The notes beneath the pieces are model-generated. The model saw only the letters and a list, made by a program, of their open reading frames with translations. It was not told where the DNA came from and did no database searches. The translations under genes and the position numbers were made by a program. This document shows positions 1 through 11,130 of a stretch of DNA of 64,000 bases, piece by piece. Every line of letters starts with the position of its first letter. The first letter of the stretch is position 1. This DNA comes from Alligator mississippiensis. Taxonomy: Eukaryota; Chordata; Crocodylia; Alligatoridae. The DNA lies in assembly GCF_030867095.1 (NCBI RefSeq), contig NC_081831.1, positions 22,606,001-22,670,000 on the forward strand. Direction: 5' to 3'.

Positions 1-189
1 ACCCTGAACCCTCAAAAGAAAGCGAGAGGGAGGGAGGGGAGGGAGGAGGCGGGAAGGAGGAAATCAGGCTGCGAGCCACAAACCAGGCCAGGGGTGCCAA
101 CAGGCCCATAAAAAATCTGGAATGGGGACAATTTATATAAGAAGAAAGGCGGGGGGGAGCGACCGGCCATTTCAGGAACCAATGGCAAA

Positions 190-500
190 TCACTGCTGCG
201 TCGTTCTGGGGGCGGGTCTCACACACACACGCATGTAGGCACACACACACATGCAAACTGACATGCACAGACACAAGCACAGACACACAGGCACATGCAC
301 ACAGACATGTATACATGCACAAATATGCAGAGACACATGCAGACATGCACAGACACATGCCCGCAGGCATGTGTGCACATGCACATAAACACATGCACAC
401 ACTTACATAGGCAGGCAGCTACAGGCACACACAAGGAACGTATACATGTGCATAAACACATGCAGGCACACACACAGACACATATACACATGCACACACA
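190..500. repeat. CA-rich cryptic simple repeat
   Basis: Impure (CA)n with interspersed CATG, CATGCA and AGACA words. Both strands give spurious open frames rich in C/V or T/H residues; neither is a gene. Confidence 0.8.
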
Positions 501-501
501 G

Positions 502-790
502 GATCACAGAACCATAGAAAATTAGGGCTGAAAGAGACTTCAGGAGGGCATTGCATCCAACCGCCTACTGATACCAGTACCATCCCCAACTATCACATTC
601 TAGCCAAAGCTTTGTCTACCCAGGTCTTAAAAACCTCAAAGGCTGGAGACTCTACAGCCCTCTGGCTGCTCCAGTGCTTCCGTTCCCTCCTCGGGAGAAA
701 GTTTTCCCCTGATATCTAACCTAAGCTTCCTCTGCTGCAACTCGAGCCCATTCCTCCTCCTTGTTCTGTTACCTGCCACCGCTGGGAACT
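502..790 (-). mobile_element. Old CR1 LINE 3' end, 5'-truncated
   Basis: The plus strand reads GGATCACAGAACCATAGAA, then GGGCTGAAAGAGACTTCAGG, and later ATATCTAACCTAAGCTTCC. This is the reverse complement of a CR1 3' end: the tetrapod CR1 tail reversed reads ATCATAGAATCATAGAAT...GGAAGGGACCT...TCTAACCTAAATCT. It is far more diverged than the copy at 45.1 kb, so it is an older insertion. Only the terminal ~290 bp remain. Confidence 0.75.
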
Positions 791-904
791 GACATGAATG
801 GCTCTCTCCACTCCAGTGCCATATGGGGGCCAGGGCCCAGAATGGGAGACGCATCTGGGAGCCCCTGAGCCAGGCAGACACAAACACTGGCAATGGGGCT
901 GCTG

Positions 905-1050
905 CCCACAGGAGACAGCAGCTCTGCTCTATGTCCCAGGCACTGTATCAGTGCCCTCTATGTCCCTGTGCCTCAGTTTACCCCTGTGGAACAGGGCTCT
1001 GAGGTCAATAGAGGGTGAGAGTGCAAGATTACTATGATGTTAATCGGGAT
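905..1050 (+). mobile_element. MIR/CORE-SINE fragment
   Basis: Contains the CCTGTGCCTCAGTTTACCCC word typical of the MIR core (TGTGCCTCAGTTTCC), preceded by a diverged head. Ancient and partial; exact ends uncertain. Confidence 0.5.
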
Positions 1051-1590
1051 TATCTCACACCCACACACATGCCACCAGCCTTGCTGGCTCAGGACAACCC
1101 CAGGGAAACTGAGGTGGGGTGCCCCCCCTGGTGTAGCCATGATCGAGTCCACGCAGAGAGGCAGCTGGGAAGGGGCCCGGCTCGTCTCCTGCCGGCCCGG
1201 GCAGCTGCGGGTGGCCAGGGCTCAAAGGATCCTGTTGTTTGCTAGGGACAATGGGGCCAGTGCTGTGCCCGCCCGTCTGCCTGCCCCCTGCACCCTCAAA
1301 GCCACCATCCGAGCAAGGCCTAGCTGTGTCCTCAGAGGACCCCCTGCTCTTTAGCAGGCGGCTCATTAGCAGCCCTGGCCCTCCTGCCACAGCTGGCGTC
1401 CTGGGTTGAGGCATGGTGGGATTTCTCTGCCCTGTGGAGCTGGGAGGGTTCCCCACTACCTGGGCACCAACTGCCCAGGAATTCATGTGTAGAGCTCATT
1501 TATGAATGGGCTTAACAGACGCAAATGAGGGTCGCCTCCCGCTGCGGAGAGAGAGCAGCATCATGTCCATGGTGGGGCCGGGGCTGGGAG
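1051..1590. other. NFIX intron, no gene seen
   Basis: Mixed-composition unique sequence. Short stretches such as GCTCATTAGCAG near 1360 and TTTATGAATGGGCTTAACAG near 1500 have a homeodomain-site look. Open frames here lack any recognisable domain. Nothing else can be supported. Confidence 0.4.
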
Positions 1591-2175
1591 TGCAACTCAG
1601 GAGTCCTGGCTCTCAGCCACCAGTCCCCACCCAAAGCAAGGAAGTGAACCCAGGATTCCTGGCTCCCAGGCCTCCCCTCCTGCAAACTCTAACTTGGCTC
1701 TCCCATAGGCTGAGAACCCAGGAGTCCAGGAACCCAGACCTGTGATGGCACCCCCCTGACTTTCATGCTGCCCAGAGCCAACAGCAGGAATGGGAAGTCA
1801 GCCACAGCCCAGGCCACAGCTAGGGGAGAACCCAGGCATCCAGGGTTCCCAGTACCCGCGTTCCACTCCAACTCACCTGCCTTCCCAGAGCCAGGACACA
1901 ATGCAGGCATCTGAGCTCCCAGTCCCCCCGCCCCAATCCCTGCTTTAAATCACTAGATTCCACTCCCCTCCCAGAGCTGGGACAGAATCCTGGCATACAG
2001 GCTCTCAGCCCCCTGCTCTAGCTACCAAACCCCCCTCCCCTCCATAAAGTCATCCTGACTCCTGTCCACCCTGCTCTAACCCTTAGGTCTTGCTCCCTTC
2101 CCAGAGCTCCCGTCTCAGCTTGCTCCAGGAAGGGAGCTTCAAGCACAGGGGAGAGAACCCAGGAGTCCGGGCAGG
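1590..2175 (-). repeat. SINE-head repeat cluster (family A), reverse orientation
   Basis: At least six diverged copies of a ~80-90 bp unit with the words GAACCCAGG(A/C)(A/G)TCC, GGCTCCCAG, CACTAGA, CCACTCCCCTCCCAGAGC. Read on the minus strand each is a tRNA-like head: an A-box-like TGGTTAGAGCAG followed by a B-box-like GGGTTCTATCCC. This is known of MIR-type and other tRNA-derived SINEs; that these clusters are tandem SINE heads is my inference. Confidence 0.6.
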
Positions 2176-2450
2176 CAGCTCTCCTTCCTGGTGGTCCTGC
2201 CGGACTTGGCGTCCCTGGGGCAGCTCGGCTTAGCGCCACACGGCTTTGAGTGGCCCGTGCCCGGGGCTTTGCAAGCCCCTAATGAGCTCTTAGCACTGCA
2301 TTGTGCTGGGCGCCTCGGCCGCAGTAATCCTATTAGGGACAGCTCAGACTGTCACTCCCAGGAGCCCAAGGTTAGCCCCTCACCGGCCTTGCCCTGCCCG
2401 GCCCCCAGGGGCCTGCCCTGCACAGCAGGAAGGGGGGGAAGTGCTGGCCA
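2176..2450. other. GC-rich intronic sequence, no gene
   Basis: Unique sequence between two repeat clusters. The stretch at 2275-2355 (CCTAATGAGCTCTTAGCACT and following, to CTATTAGGGACAGCTCAGAC) is non-repetitive with homeodomain-like TAAT cores and could be regulatory; that is speculative. Confidence 0.3.
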
Positions 2451-2900
2451 ATGGTTAGAGCAGAGAGGCTGGACACCTGGGTTCTATCTCCAGCTCTGGG
2501 AAAGCAGTGGAGTCTAATGGTTGTGGGGGGCGGGGCAGGGGGACATCCAGACACTAGGCAACTGTGGCAGGTGTGTGGGGTCTGGTAGGTTACTGCCAGG
2601 GGGTGCTGAGAGCCCAGATGCTTGAGTTTTATCCCAAGCTACAGAAGGGTAGTGGGGACGAATGAGGGGGAAGCATCCAGATATCTGGGTTTTATCCCCA
2701 AAGGCAGCAAAAGGGTGTGGGGTCTAGTATGCTAAAGCCAGGGGGTGTCGAGAGCCCAGACACCTGGGTTCTACCTGCAGCTGTACAGGGAAGGGGCTGG
2801 GGGTCAGAGCAGGGCGCTAAGGGTGGCCCCTGCCCCGGGAGACCAGGAATAGTTGAATCTTTGCCCTGGTACAAGAAGGATCTTGCCATTGTAGTAGGAG
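2450..2900 (+). repeat. SINE-head repeat cluster (family A), forward orientation
   Basis: Four to five copies. The copy at 2451-2495 is the clearest in the window: ATGGTTAGAGCAG (A-box-like, 2451-2463), then CACCTGGGTTCTATCTCC with the B-box-like GGTTCTATCTC at 2480-2490, then CAGCTCTGGGAA. The following copies drift (CTTGAGTTTTATCCC, ATCTGGGTTTTATCCCC, CACCTGGGTTCTACC). Confidence 0.65.
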
Positions 2901-2934
2901 CCCGAACAAATCAAAGCATGAAAGTGTAAGCGGC

Positions 2935-3160
2935 TGAGTGACAGTTCACGTGTGCCACGCGTGTCCATGTGTGCTGGCCCCCAAGCACACGCATGCCCCT
3001 GTGCCCAAAGACCCAGCACACACAGGGCTGCCTGCAGAAGTGCACAAGCATGGCGTCCCTGTGCAAGGGGATATGCACCTGCTCAGAGTCAAGACAGGAG
3101 ATTTCAAGGAAGGAGGGAGTGGGGAGGCAGCTCTGATCAGCCCTAGCTCCCGGTTGAGGT
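2935..3160. other. Unique intron with GTGTGCC-rich segment
   Basis: Slightly CA/TG-rich (GTGTGCCACGCGTGTCC) but otherwise unremarkable. No gene supported. Confidence 0.3.
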
Positions 3161-3290
3161 CAGGGCCTGGTAATTAGATTAAAGAGTTGCCGCCTGCAGC
3201 TCGTTAGGCAGAGGTCAGCTCTGCCTCGCTGCTGATCTGGGGCCTCCAGCAGAGGCAGCGCCGCAGCTGCCACCGTCCTGCTCAGAGCCA
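3160..3290. promoter_or_regulatory. Candidate conserved noncoding element
   Basis: Non-repetitive: GGTAATTAGATTAAAGAG followed by a Pu.1/E-box-like GC-rich part (GCAGCGCCGCAGCTGCCACC). It joins a homeodomain TAATTA site to a CAGCTG E-box within 120 bp, in an NFIX intron otherwise filled with repeats. Function inferred only from composition. Confidence 0.3.
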
Positions 3291-3374
3291 AAGCCCCATG
3301 ACCTCACTGGAGCTGGGGAAAGGGGACAAGGAAGTCAGGGATAGCAGGGGACAGGAGCCCAGAGCACAGGGGAG

Positions 3375-4010
3375 GGTTGATGGGGAGACCAAACTCCTGG
3401 GTTCTTTTCCCAGTTCTAGGAAGAGGAGTGGGGTCTAAGCCAGTTGGAGCAGGGTTCAGTGCCCAAGTCAGCTGCCCACTCCCTGCAGAGTCGCCAGCCC
3501 CAGCCTTGGCAACACTGACAGACAGAACCACTATGCAGACAGACGAAAGGACAGACCCCGGTGGCTGGGCCAGCGAAGGGTGAGGGGAGATGGGGCAAAG
3601 GGCAAAAGATAGATACTCCCCACCCGCCCCCACTCACCCTGGTCCCTACCAGCACCTTCTCCAACAGAGCCAGCCGATGCTGGGCAGGTGTAACAGCCAT
3701 GATGGTCGCGCTGCCGGGGACTGGACTGCTGGGTTCTGTCCCCAGCGCTGGGAGCAGAGTGAGCTCCAGTGAGTTAAAAGAGCCCAGACTCCTGGGTTCT
3801 GTCCCCATCCAATGGTGAGCGTGGTGGCAGAACTAGAAGCCGGGACTCTGGGGTCCTGGTTCCAGCTCTGGGAGGGAAGCAGGGTCTGGTGCAGGGAAAG
3901 CTGGGAACTAGGAGTCCTGGGTTCCACCATCAGTTTGGGGTGAAGAATGAGGCCTAGCCATGGCGGCAGGCATGGCTGGGAGCCAGGACACCTGGGTTCC
4001 AGTGCCACCC
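3375..4010 (+). repeat. SINE-head repeat cluster (family A), forward orientation
   Basis: At least six units with CTCCTGGGTTCTTTTCCC, CTGCTGGGTTCTGTCCCC, CTCCTGGGTTCTGTCCCC, AGTCCTGGGTTCCACC and ACACCTGGGTTCCAGTG. Spacing is about 65-85 bp for the last five, i.e. nearly tandem. Confidence 0.65.
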
Positions 4011-6170
4011 ACCCCCTCACCAGACGCAAGAGAGAGGACAGGTGCAGGGGGAGCAGCGGGTGTGGCTGGTACCCCTGGCCCAGAGAAGAGGGGGACCCTT
4101 TGTATGGAATGGCCCCCCCTCACCGCGGCAGGTCCGGCCGGCGCCGTGCCTTCCTATTGGCTGCTGCGGCCCGCAGTGCCGCTTCCCACTGCAGCATGGC
4201 CACGTTGCTGAGTCCACAGCTGTAGCAGCCCGGCAGAGAGCCAGGCCCTGGCTGCCGGCAAGGCAGAGAAGCTCCCGCACTCCCCAACCCACCCCCCCTG
4301 GAGCCCCTGCTGGGCGCTGGGACCCCCCTGGTGCCCCTCCCCATGCCCCAGCACCCTCAGCTCAGCCATGTCCCCCCAGCGCCTCATGACCCTGAAGACG
4401 CCCACCCCTCCTGCCTTGTGCCTGCCAAACACATTCCACCTCTCCCAGCCAGCTCCTTCTCACTCCCCACCGCTGACGGGCACGCAGGAGCTGCCCCCCA
4501 GGGTCAGGGATTGGCGGGCACAGGCCCAAACCAGTGCCAAAATATGGGGAGGGGAGGGGGGAGGGTATTCATCCTCAGCCAAAACATGGCCAGCAGCAGA
4601 ATGGAGAGAAAAGGTGGAGACACAACAAGCAGGGGAGGCGGCAGGCTGGGCTCTCAGCCCTGGGGCTGAGGGGGACCACAGAGGCTCCCCAAGGATAGGG
4701 GTAGGAGGGAAGGTGGAGGGGACAAGAGGGACCAAGTCGGGGTCAAACAGGGGAAGGGAGGAGAGAGACGGGTGAAGGGACAATATGGTTGGCAGGACCA
4801 AGCAGGCTGGACTCAGCAGATGGATAGACAAACAGACAGGGTTCTGTCCCCCACCCTGTGTGTGTGTCCCTGGGTTGGGGACAGCTCTCAGACACAGATT
4901 CCACATGGAGATGAGGCAGAGAAGAGGAGAGGTGGCCACTGGCCACAGGGAAGCCCAGCTGGCTTGTCACTACCCCACCAGACCCCACTTCCCTCTCAGA
5001 GCTGGGGGAGAGGCTGGATGTCTGGGCTCCCAGCCCCTCACCCCTCATGAATCCAGCCTCCGCTACACTAGCTCCAAGTGGAGCCAGCAGGCCAGGCGTG
5101 GGGCTGACACTGATGGACCCCAGAGGCACCTCCAGTCCGGGGCACTAGAGCGTGTGGGTGCCAGGCACTATCTGGGCACATGGGGAGGACACAAGGAGTT
5201 CATGAGTCGGCAGCCCAGCACTGCTGGGCTCCCCAGGGAGGGCCCAGGGTCCTTCCCAGCCCATGGGGGTCCCCAGCAAGTGCGCAGAATGGCAAAGCCT
5301 GCTGCAGGAAGACAGAGATACACACTACCAGGCAGCCATGGGCTGGAGGGGAAGAAGCCAGGAGAGCCAGGGCTGGCAGGGACAGCAACCCCCTTTCTCC
5401 ATCAACTCCCCACAAAATATCAGCTGTCCCCAGGCCCAGCTACCAGTTCTGAGCCAAGCATCAGATCCAAAAGACACCCCCAATCACACCTCTCAATCCA
5501 CATATGGCCCAGCTACCCCAGTACCTCAGTGCCAGCATCTGGCTCACAGGGACCCCCACACTCCCCTCAGCCTCCTGCCTCAGGAGCTATGAATCTGAGT
5601 CATGGGTATCCCTGACACCTGCTCCACCCTGAGAGCAGAGCGGTGGGCAATGCTGTCTGCAGCTGCCCCAATGCTCTGCTTGTGAACCAGCCAACAGGGC
5701 CACTGCCGCCCTGCCCTGTAACAAGGGGTAGAAAGGACAAAAGGGCCCCCGCTCCCCCTCGATAAGTCTCATGCCAACTGCAAATCGGGAGCCCCCTGGC
5801 CAGGAGCCCCCCCCCAGCCTGCAGGGCTGGGTCCTGGGGAGGGGAAGGGTGGCCCCCACGAGGATTCTGCCTGCTCCTGCCAGGGGCTGAATGTGCCACG
5901 AGAGCCATGGGGGGGCTTGGTTCACAGGGCTGTTTGGTGATTAAATGGCACCAGGATAGGGCCCAGGCAAAGAGGAGAGGGGTGGGGAGGGGAATCCCAA
6001 AGCCTAGCCCAAGGAGTAGGGTGCTTGGGCAGTGCCCCCCAGCCAAGAGTGGTGAAGGGGCTTCCAAGCCAGGAAGAACTCGGGCTTCCTGGTTCCCGGC
6101 TCTCGCCGCTAGCCCCTTGCCACCCTCCCAGACAGACCCAGTAAAATCCTGATCCTTAGTCTCCATCTGC
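4011..6170. other. NFIX intron, largely unique GC-rich sequence
   Basis: No gene recognised. The 276-codon open frame at 4785-5615 is a low-information proline/serine/glycine-rich reading of GC-rich DNA, without domain or splice context. Isolated family A words occur near 4850 and 5015. A CTATTGGCTG inverted CCAAT motif is at about 4155. Confidence 0.4.
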
Positions 6171-6179
6171 TACTGCTAA

Positions 6180-6345
6180 ATCTCACTCCCCTTCCAGAAC
6201 TGGGCTAGAACCCAGGTGTCCTGGCTCCCTGCCCTCCCTGCTCAAATCACTAAGCTCCACTCCCTTCCTAATGCAGAGGATAGACCCTAGGCATGAGGGC
6301 TTCCAACCCCCACTGCTATAACTACTAGACCCCTTTGCTTGCTGA
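6180..6345 (-). repeat. SINE-head repeat (family A), two units reverse
   Basis: Carries CACTCCCCTTCCAGAACTGG, GAACCCAGGTGTCCTGGCTCC and CACTAAGCTCCACTCCC, then a second decayed unit ending ACTACTAGACCCC. Confidence 0.6.
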
Positions 6346-6377
6346 CAAAGACATCCCCCTAACTGACACCATGCCAT

Positions 6378-6432
6378 GTTTTTTGGGTTTTGTTTTGGGG
6401 TTTTTTGTTTGTTTGTTTGTTTTTGGGGGGGG
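6378..6432. repeat. T/G-rich low-complexity tract
   Basis: Runs of T with GGG and (TTTG)n: TTTTTTGGG, (GTTT)4 and a terminal G run. Possible decayed poly(T)/poly(A) tail. Confidence 0.7.
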
Positions 6433-7356
6433 CAGGAGCAGCTTCATCTCAAGGATCACAGGGCCCCAGGCACACCCACAGTGGAGGACAGCGCTATACG
6501 TACTGCTCAGTATGGGGGACAGCAGCAGGGGGACCCAGGGCAGGACACAGGGTCCCCCAGCCATGTGTGGCTGTCCACAGCCAGGCCTCCCATGGCCACA
6601 GAGCTAAGGCCACTGAGCTGCCATGACCAAGTGCCCAGAGATGTACTCACCTGCTCAGATCACCAGGGAATTCCTCCAGATGCGTATTTGAGCTGTTTGG
6701 GTGCCAGGAGGGTTCCTAAGCTGGGTCTGGCCCCATTCCCTCCCAGGGTAGAGGTTCCCTTTGGCTGCTACTGTGATCTGCGCTGGGGCGGGGGGGCTGA
6801 GAACTGGCCTTTGTTCCAAGTGTCACAGGGACACCCATGTGAGAGCTAAGTTGAAGCTAGACCCTCTGGCTCTCTTGATGCACACCTGGCAAAGGGTTTG
6901 AATGCCCTAGAATGTAACTGTCCCTGGCTCAGGGCTGAAGGGCACATCCCTCAATGAAGCCAAGCCAAGAGTGGGAAGCCGGGATCCCAGTGGCCCCATC
7001 ATGGAAACTACCGCATAGATCAGGCACCTGCCTGTCAAATCAGGCACCTGGGGCAGGGGGCTGGTGCTCAGGACACCTATGTTCTATGCCCTCACCTCCA
7101 CCTGCAACAGGCATGAGGAAACTGGGGCTTTCGGCAGGGCTGGTGGAAGAACACCAGGAGAGCCAGTGTGTTGGGGACCATGCAGGGATGCACACACTTA
7201 TGCATTCACAGGCAGGTGGCTCTACCTGAGGGGAAGGAGAATTTCCTCTCTTAGCCAAAGCAGGTTGCACCCTCTGCAGTCTCCATGGGCTGCAGCCACA
7301 TCTAACCAGAATCCTGAGCCCCAGGGCTGGGGGACAACTTATCTGCAGAGACAAGA

Positions 7357-7359
<3 letters not shown>
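6433..7359. other. NFIX intron, unique sequence
   Basis: No recognisable gene. One isolated family A-like word (GGACACCTATGTTCTATGCC) near 7070. Everything else looks single-copy. Confidence 0.4.

Positions 7360-7391
<32 letters not shown>
7360..7391. repeat. (CA)n microsatellite
   Basis: Pure CA dinucleotide run of about 16 units. Confidence 0.95.
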
Positions 7392-7392
<1 letters not shown>

Positions 7393-7394
7393 CG

Positions 7395-9220
7395 TCTATG
7401 TCATTCATGCCGGCCCAGCTTCAGAGGCACCAACGAACCTGTGACCCACACATAGAGGAATGGATGTGTGGGAAATGGGTCTTGGTCTGAAAACAATTGC
7501 CCCAAATTCTCCTATGACCTGTGAGGGGTGGGCGAGGGAAGCGCCCAGTGCTGGCTTAGGCCCAAGAAAGCTAGAAAATTATTTGCCATAAATCAAGTCT
7601 CTGCTCCCACCCAATGATCAAGAGACTGAGAGGGAGCAGGAAACCTGCCCATGAAAAACTCCCCCGTTCCCACTGCCGGCCTGGCCAAAAGAAGTAGCTC
7701 ACACCCAGAGCCCTGCCCAGAGACAGACTCGGCGCCTTCGCACACCAGATGCGAGAGCTGGGATTTCTCCCCCACCAGTCTTTCTGGGCTGTGAGGAGCA
7801 ACGTTGCTCTGGGCTGTCACCCAAGGCAGCGGCGGGCAGCCTCGTTGGGCCACGGATTAGATGCGTGCATGGAGCTGCTCGCTGCTCCCCATGTTCCCAA
7901 CTCCTCCCATCAAGCACACAAGGCTGCAAAATCACTCGCAAAAAATCAGAGGTTGGGGGGGGTAGAAATCTGTCGCTGTTAAAAGCCAAACAAAAGACCC
8001 CTCCTTTCCCCGCTTTTCCAGGAGGAATTGCATCGCCATCCAGCCTTTTCCAAGAAAGCTTTTTGTTCCCCATCAATTATTAATTATTCCCATCTCCCCC
8101 CCCCTCCCCCGCTGCCCCCCAAACTGTTTCAGGTCTCGTCAATAATTTAATTCCCTTAAAAAAAAACTGAACGGGGAAAAAGAACAAGAAAAAGGCGGAC
8201 AAAGCCAGCAACTTTAACCCGAGCCGAAAGACAGAGGGAAACAAGATTTCAGTCCCCGAAGATACCAGCCCTTCTCCCCTGGCACTGGCAGGGTTTGAGA
8301 CTGGGGCCTTTCCCCAGCTCTAGGACTCTCATTTTGGAAGCTCCATGCCAGTTTGGTTTAAGTTCCCAGGGGAGGGAGGTGGAAAACCCCAACTTGGATT
8401 TGACCTGGCCAAGGGCCCCAAGTGGGCAGCCAGGCCTGGGGTCCTTCCTGCCACTGCAGCAGCAACCTGACACTTGAAACAGCCTGCCTGGAAAGTTGGC
8501 TGGGTTTGCTACTGCTGGCAAGAGCGCCAGCCTGCTGGTCTGATAAGGATGGGGGAGAGTGTTACCAGCTGCATGGGCAAGCAGAGGAGCGCAAACAGCT
8601 GCAGCAGCGCCTGAGAGCTGTCTCAGCCGGGAGAAGGCCCCATTCACACCTCTGGAGTTTGCAGACACTGCCTGACCTGGCTGGGCACATGGCTAACACA
8701 TGGAGAATGGATGCGAGCCATCGGCTCCAGGACAACAATTCTCCCTACCCCCAAGCCCCTGGAGAAGGAAGGTTTTCTCTGGAGCACTGTTTCTCTCTCT
8801 GCAGAGGGAAGGAAAGCAGAAGTGTGTTGAGTGAGGCTTGAGCTGAAGTTTGGGAGAGTGTAAGTCACCCTGACTTAATACACTTGGGTGGAGGTTAGAC
8901 TCCAGGAACCAGGGCCTGGCCACAGCTCCATGAGGGACTCACTACAACTGGGGAATGAAGCTTGGGCAGGAAGGGGACGTCGGCAGCGTCAGAGCCCAGA
9001 GGTTCCAGACCAGGGTGTGTCCCAAGGATGCATCTTGCCTCGGCCAGAGCTTGGCCACTGAACCAAGCCAGGGGCCAGGGCTGCGATGTGGACCAACAGC
9101 GGCTGGGATAAGCTGGGGACTTTTTGACGTAGTTTGCATCCACCAGGGACCATGACCTCATTCTGGATAAACGAGTTATTTGGAGAACCGGAGCTCAAAT
9201 AAACAAGCTTGCAGTGCGAA
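7395..9220. other. NFIX intron, unique sequence
   Basis: No gene seen. The stretch at 8050-8240 (CATCAATTATTAATTATTCCC, polypyrimidine, then GTCAATAATTTAATTCCCTT) is AT-rich, non-repetitive and resembles conserved noncoding DNA. Open frames of 60-140 codons here show no family features. Confidence 0.4.
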
Positions 9221-9393
9221 GATTACACACACACACACACACGCACGCACATGCTGTGGCCAGATGAATGTGCATGAAACAGAACACACAATAGTGACCA
9301 GTCTGTTTCCAAATGAATCTCTGACCTATAGTGTGCCTGGCTCTGTTTGTGAGAAAGGCCATGTAAGGAAAGTCAAAACCACTTCTCTCTAAA

Positions 9394-9450
9394 TATTATA
9401 TTATATTATATTATATTATATTATATTATATTATATTATATTATATTATT
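9394..9450. repeat. (TTATA)n pentanucleotide microsatellite
   Basis: About eleven perfect copies of the pentamer TTATA. The same pentamer forms a second array at 15637-15680. Confidence 0.95.
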
Positions 9451-9960
9451 GCATGCATATTTGTACATTCTGTGCGATGTATAGATATGCACAGATGCAC
9501 ACGCACACAAATATACACTTACATATAGGTTCATCATATGCATGTGTGTGTAAACTTCATGTGGCTCAATGCTCAAACATATTGCATCTCAAATGTATTA
9601 TATTTTATATTACAGGTACAGATTTATAACATATAATATGCACATAGGTAGACTTAATCATGATATTATCTCATATCAATATATATGTATACGAGGTATT
9701 TACTTTATGCACTTCCCATTATGCAATTGCATCCCTATCTCTACATGCTAAGGACACACATCATACACATATGTATGTGCACAGTTACATCAATATAAGG
9801 TGACAACTATATCATTATATACACCCACATGCCCTCTTTGGGCAAGGTATTTCATATACACACATGCTTGATTGTATCCTAGGCGCATGTATCCAGGCCA
9901 GGCATCTCTCGCAGACACAAAATGTGCAAAGACACCGAGAGATTTTATAGATTCACACCA
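9451..9960. repeat. AT/TG-rich cryptic simple sequence
   Basis: Mixture of TATA, CATA, CACA and ATGTATGTGC words (for example ATATATGTATAC near 9680). No gene content. Confidence 0.6.
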
Positions 9961-10639
9961 CCAAAAACCAGGTTTGGTTTCCAGCTCACCCTGGAGTCCC
10001 TCCAACTTGGTGGGGAGAGAGGTGTAGTGTGGAGCACATCGCTCACACACCGACCCACCAGGTCGGTGTCTCTAACCCATCCCGACAGAAAGACCCCCAT
10101 GCTACAAGCACAGATATGAGCTGCGGGTAGCCACATGCCCCTTCTTCCAGGTCAAAGCTGGGCACTCAGGCCCAAGCCCAGCCATCTCGTTCTGACTTCG
10201 CCAAGAGTTTCCCCCTTGAGTCAAAGCCACAAAAATTTCAGCAGGACACAAAACTAGGATTGAAGCCGGAATGAAATCCCTCACCCTTGAGGCTCAGAAA
10301 ACACTGGCCTTTCGCTTGTCACCAGCTCTGCAGCTGAGCTCAGCTGAGCCAGTCTTCGAAGAAGGACCCGGGCAGCTACAAGAGAGCACAGCTTGTCATT
10401 CTTAGAACATGCATCCCTACAGGAGGGAAATCCTCCAGAGACAAACCAGCACCAGCCTACGTACACCAGTATATAAAGATCATCTGCACCGCTAAAGACA
10501 TGTGTATGGCAAAAATTAGTGCCTCTGATTTGTCTGTGTAACATGCCTGTCAAATATGAACCATCTCTAGATTTCCTGGACACATCTGTAGCTTATGCAG
10601 GCCCCCAAAAAACTCCAACTGTCCTGAGTGGCTAACTTC

Positions 10640-10930
10640 TCATTTTATGAACCAGTGCTCCTTCAAAAAAAAAAAAGAAAAAGAAAAGAAAGAAATAGGC
10701 AGTGCGTGTTTTCCTATAGAACTGGGAAACTAAATCCCAGGGCCCAGAGCAAATTAAAAAAAAATAACCCCAAAAAAGGTCTTTCCCAGGAAAGTTTACA
10801 CATACACAAAATTAAAAAATAAAGACCAAGTGAAAACTCAGCAGAGGGGAAAAATTCAGCTCAATGGGACTTTTTCATTTCTTCTATTTGGAAAAAAAAA
10901 ATTTGTTCAGCCAAGGGGAAAGAAGAAAAA
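10640..10930. other. A-rich intronic sequence
   Basis: Several A-rich runs (10664-10695, 10755-10765, 10890-10905, 10924-10935) within unique DNA; no SINE body is recognisable next to them. Confidence 0.5.
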
Positions 10931-10944
10931 AAAGCCAGAAGCCT

Positions 10945-11130
10945 ATTTCTCCGGCCAGGGACTGTGGCTGGGATGAGAATGGAAAGTTGTTTACGGCTTG
11001 TAATTAAGTTTCTATTGATAGCCCCAAACTGTGAAAGTTTATAAATATCTTAATGAATTGTTTGTAAACTCACCTGAATATACTCATCAACACTGCATAA
11101 ATGTTTAGATAGAGGCATTGCTAATTCCAC
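10945..11130. promoter_or_regulatory. Candidate conserved intronic enhancer
   Basis: Repeat-free block packed with developmental factor motifs: TTGTTTAC forkhead site at 10987-10994, TAATTA homeodomain site at 11001-11006, CTATTGAT and ATAAATATC just after, and a second forkhead-like TTTGTAAAC near 11060. Such density in NFI intron 1 is typical of deeply conserved noncoding elements. Conservation itself cannot be seen from one genome. Confidence 0.4.

Noticed and set aside
4785-5615. 276-codon open frame in NFIX intron 1
   Set aside because: GC-driven, no recognisable domain, overlapping frames in other phases, no start or splice support.
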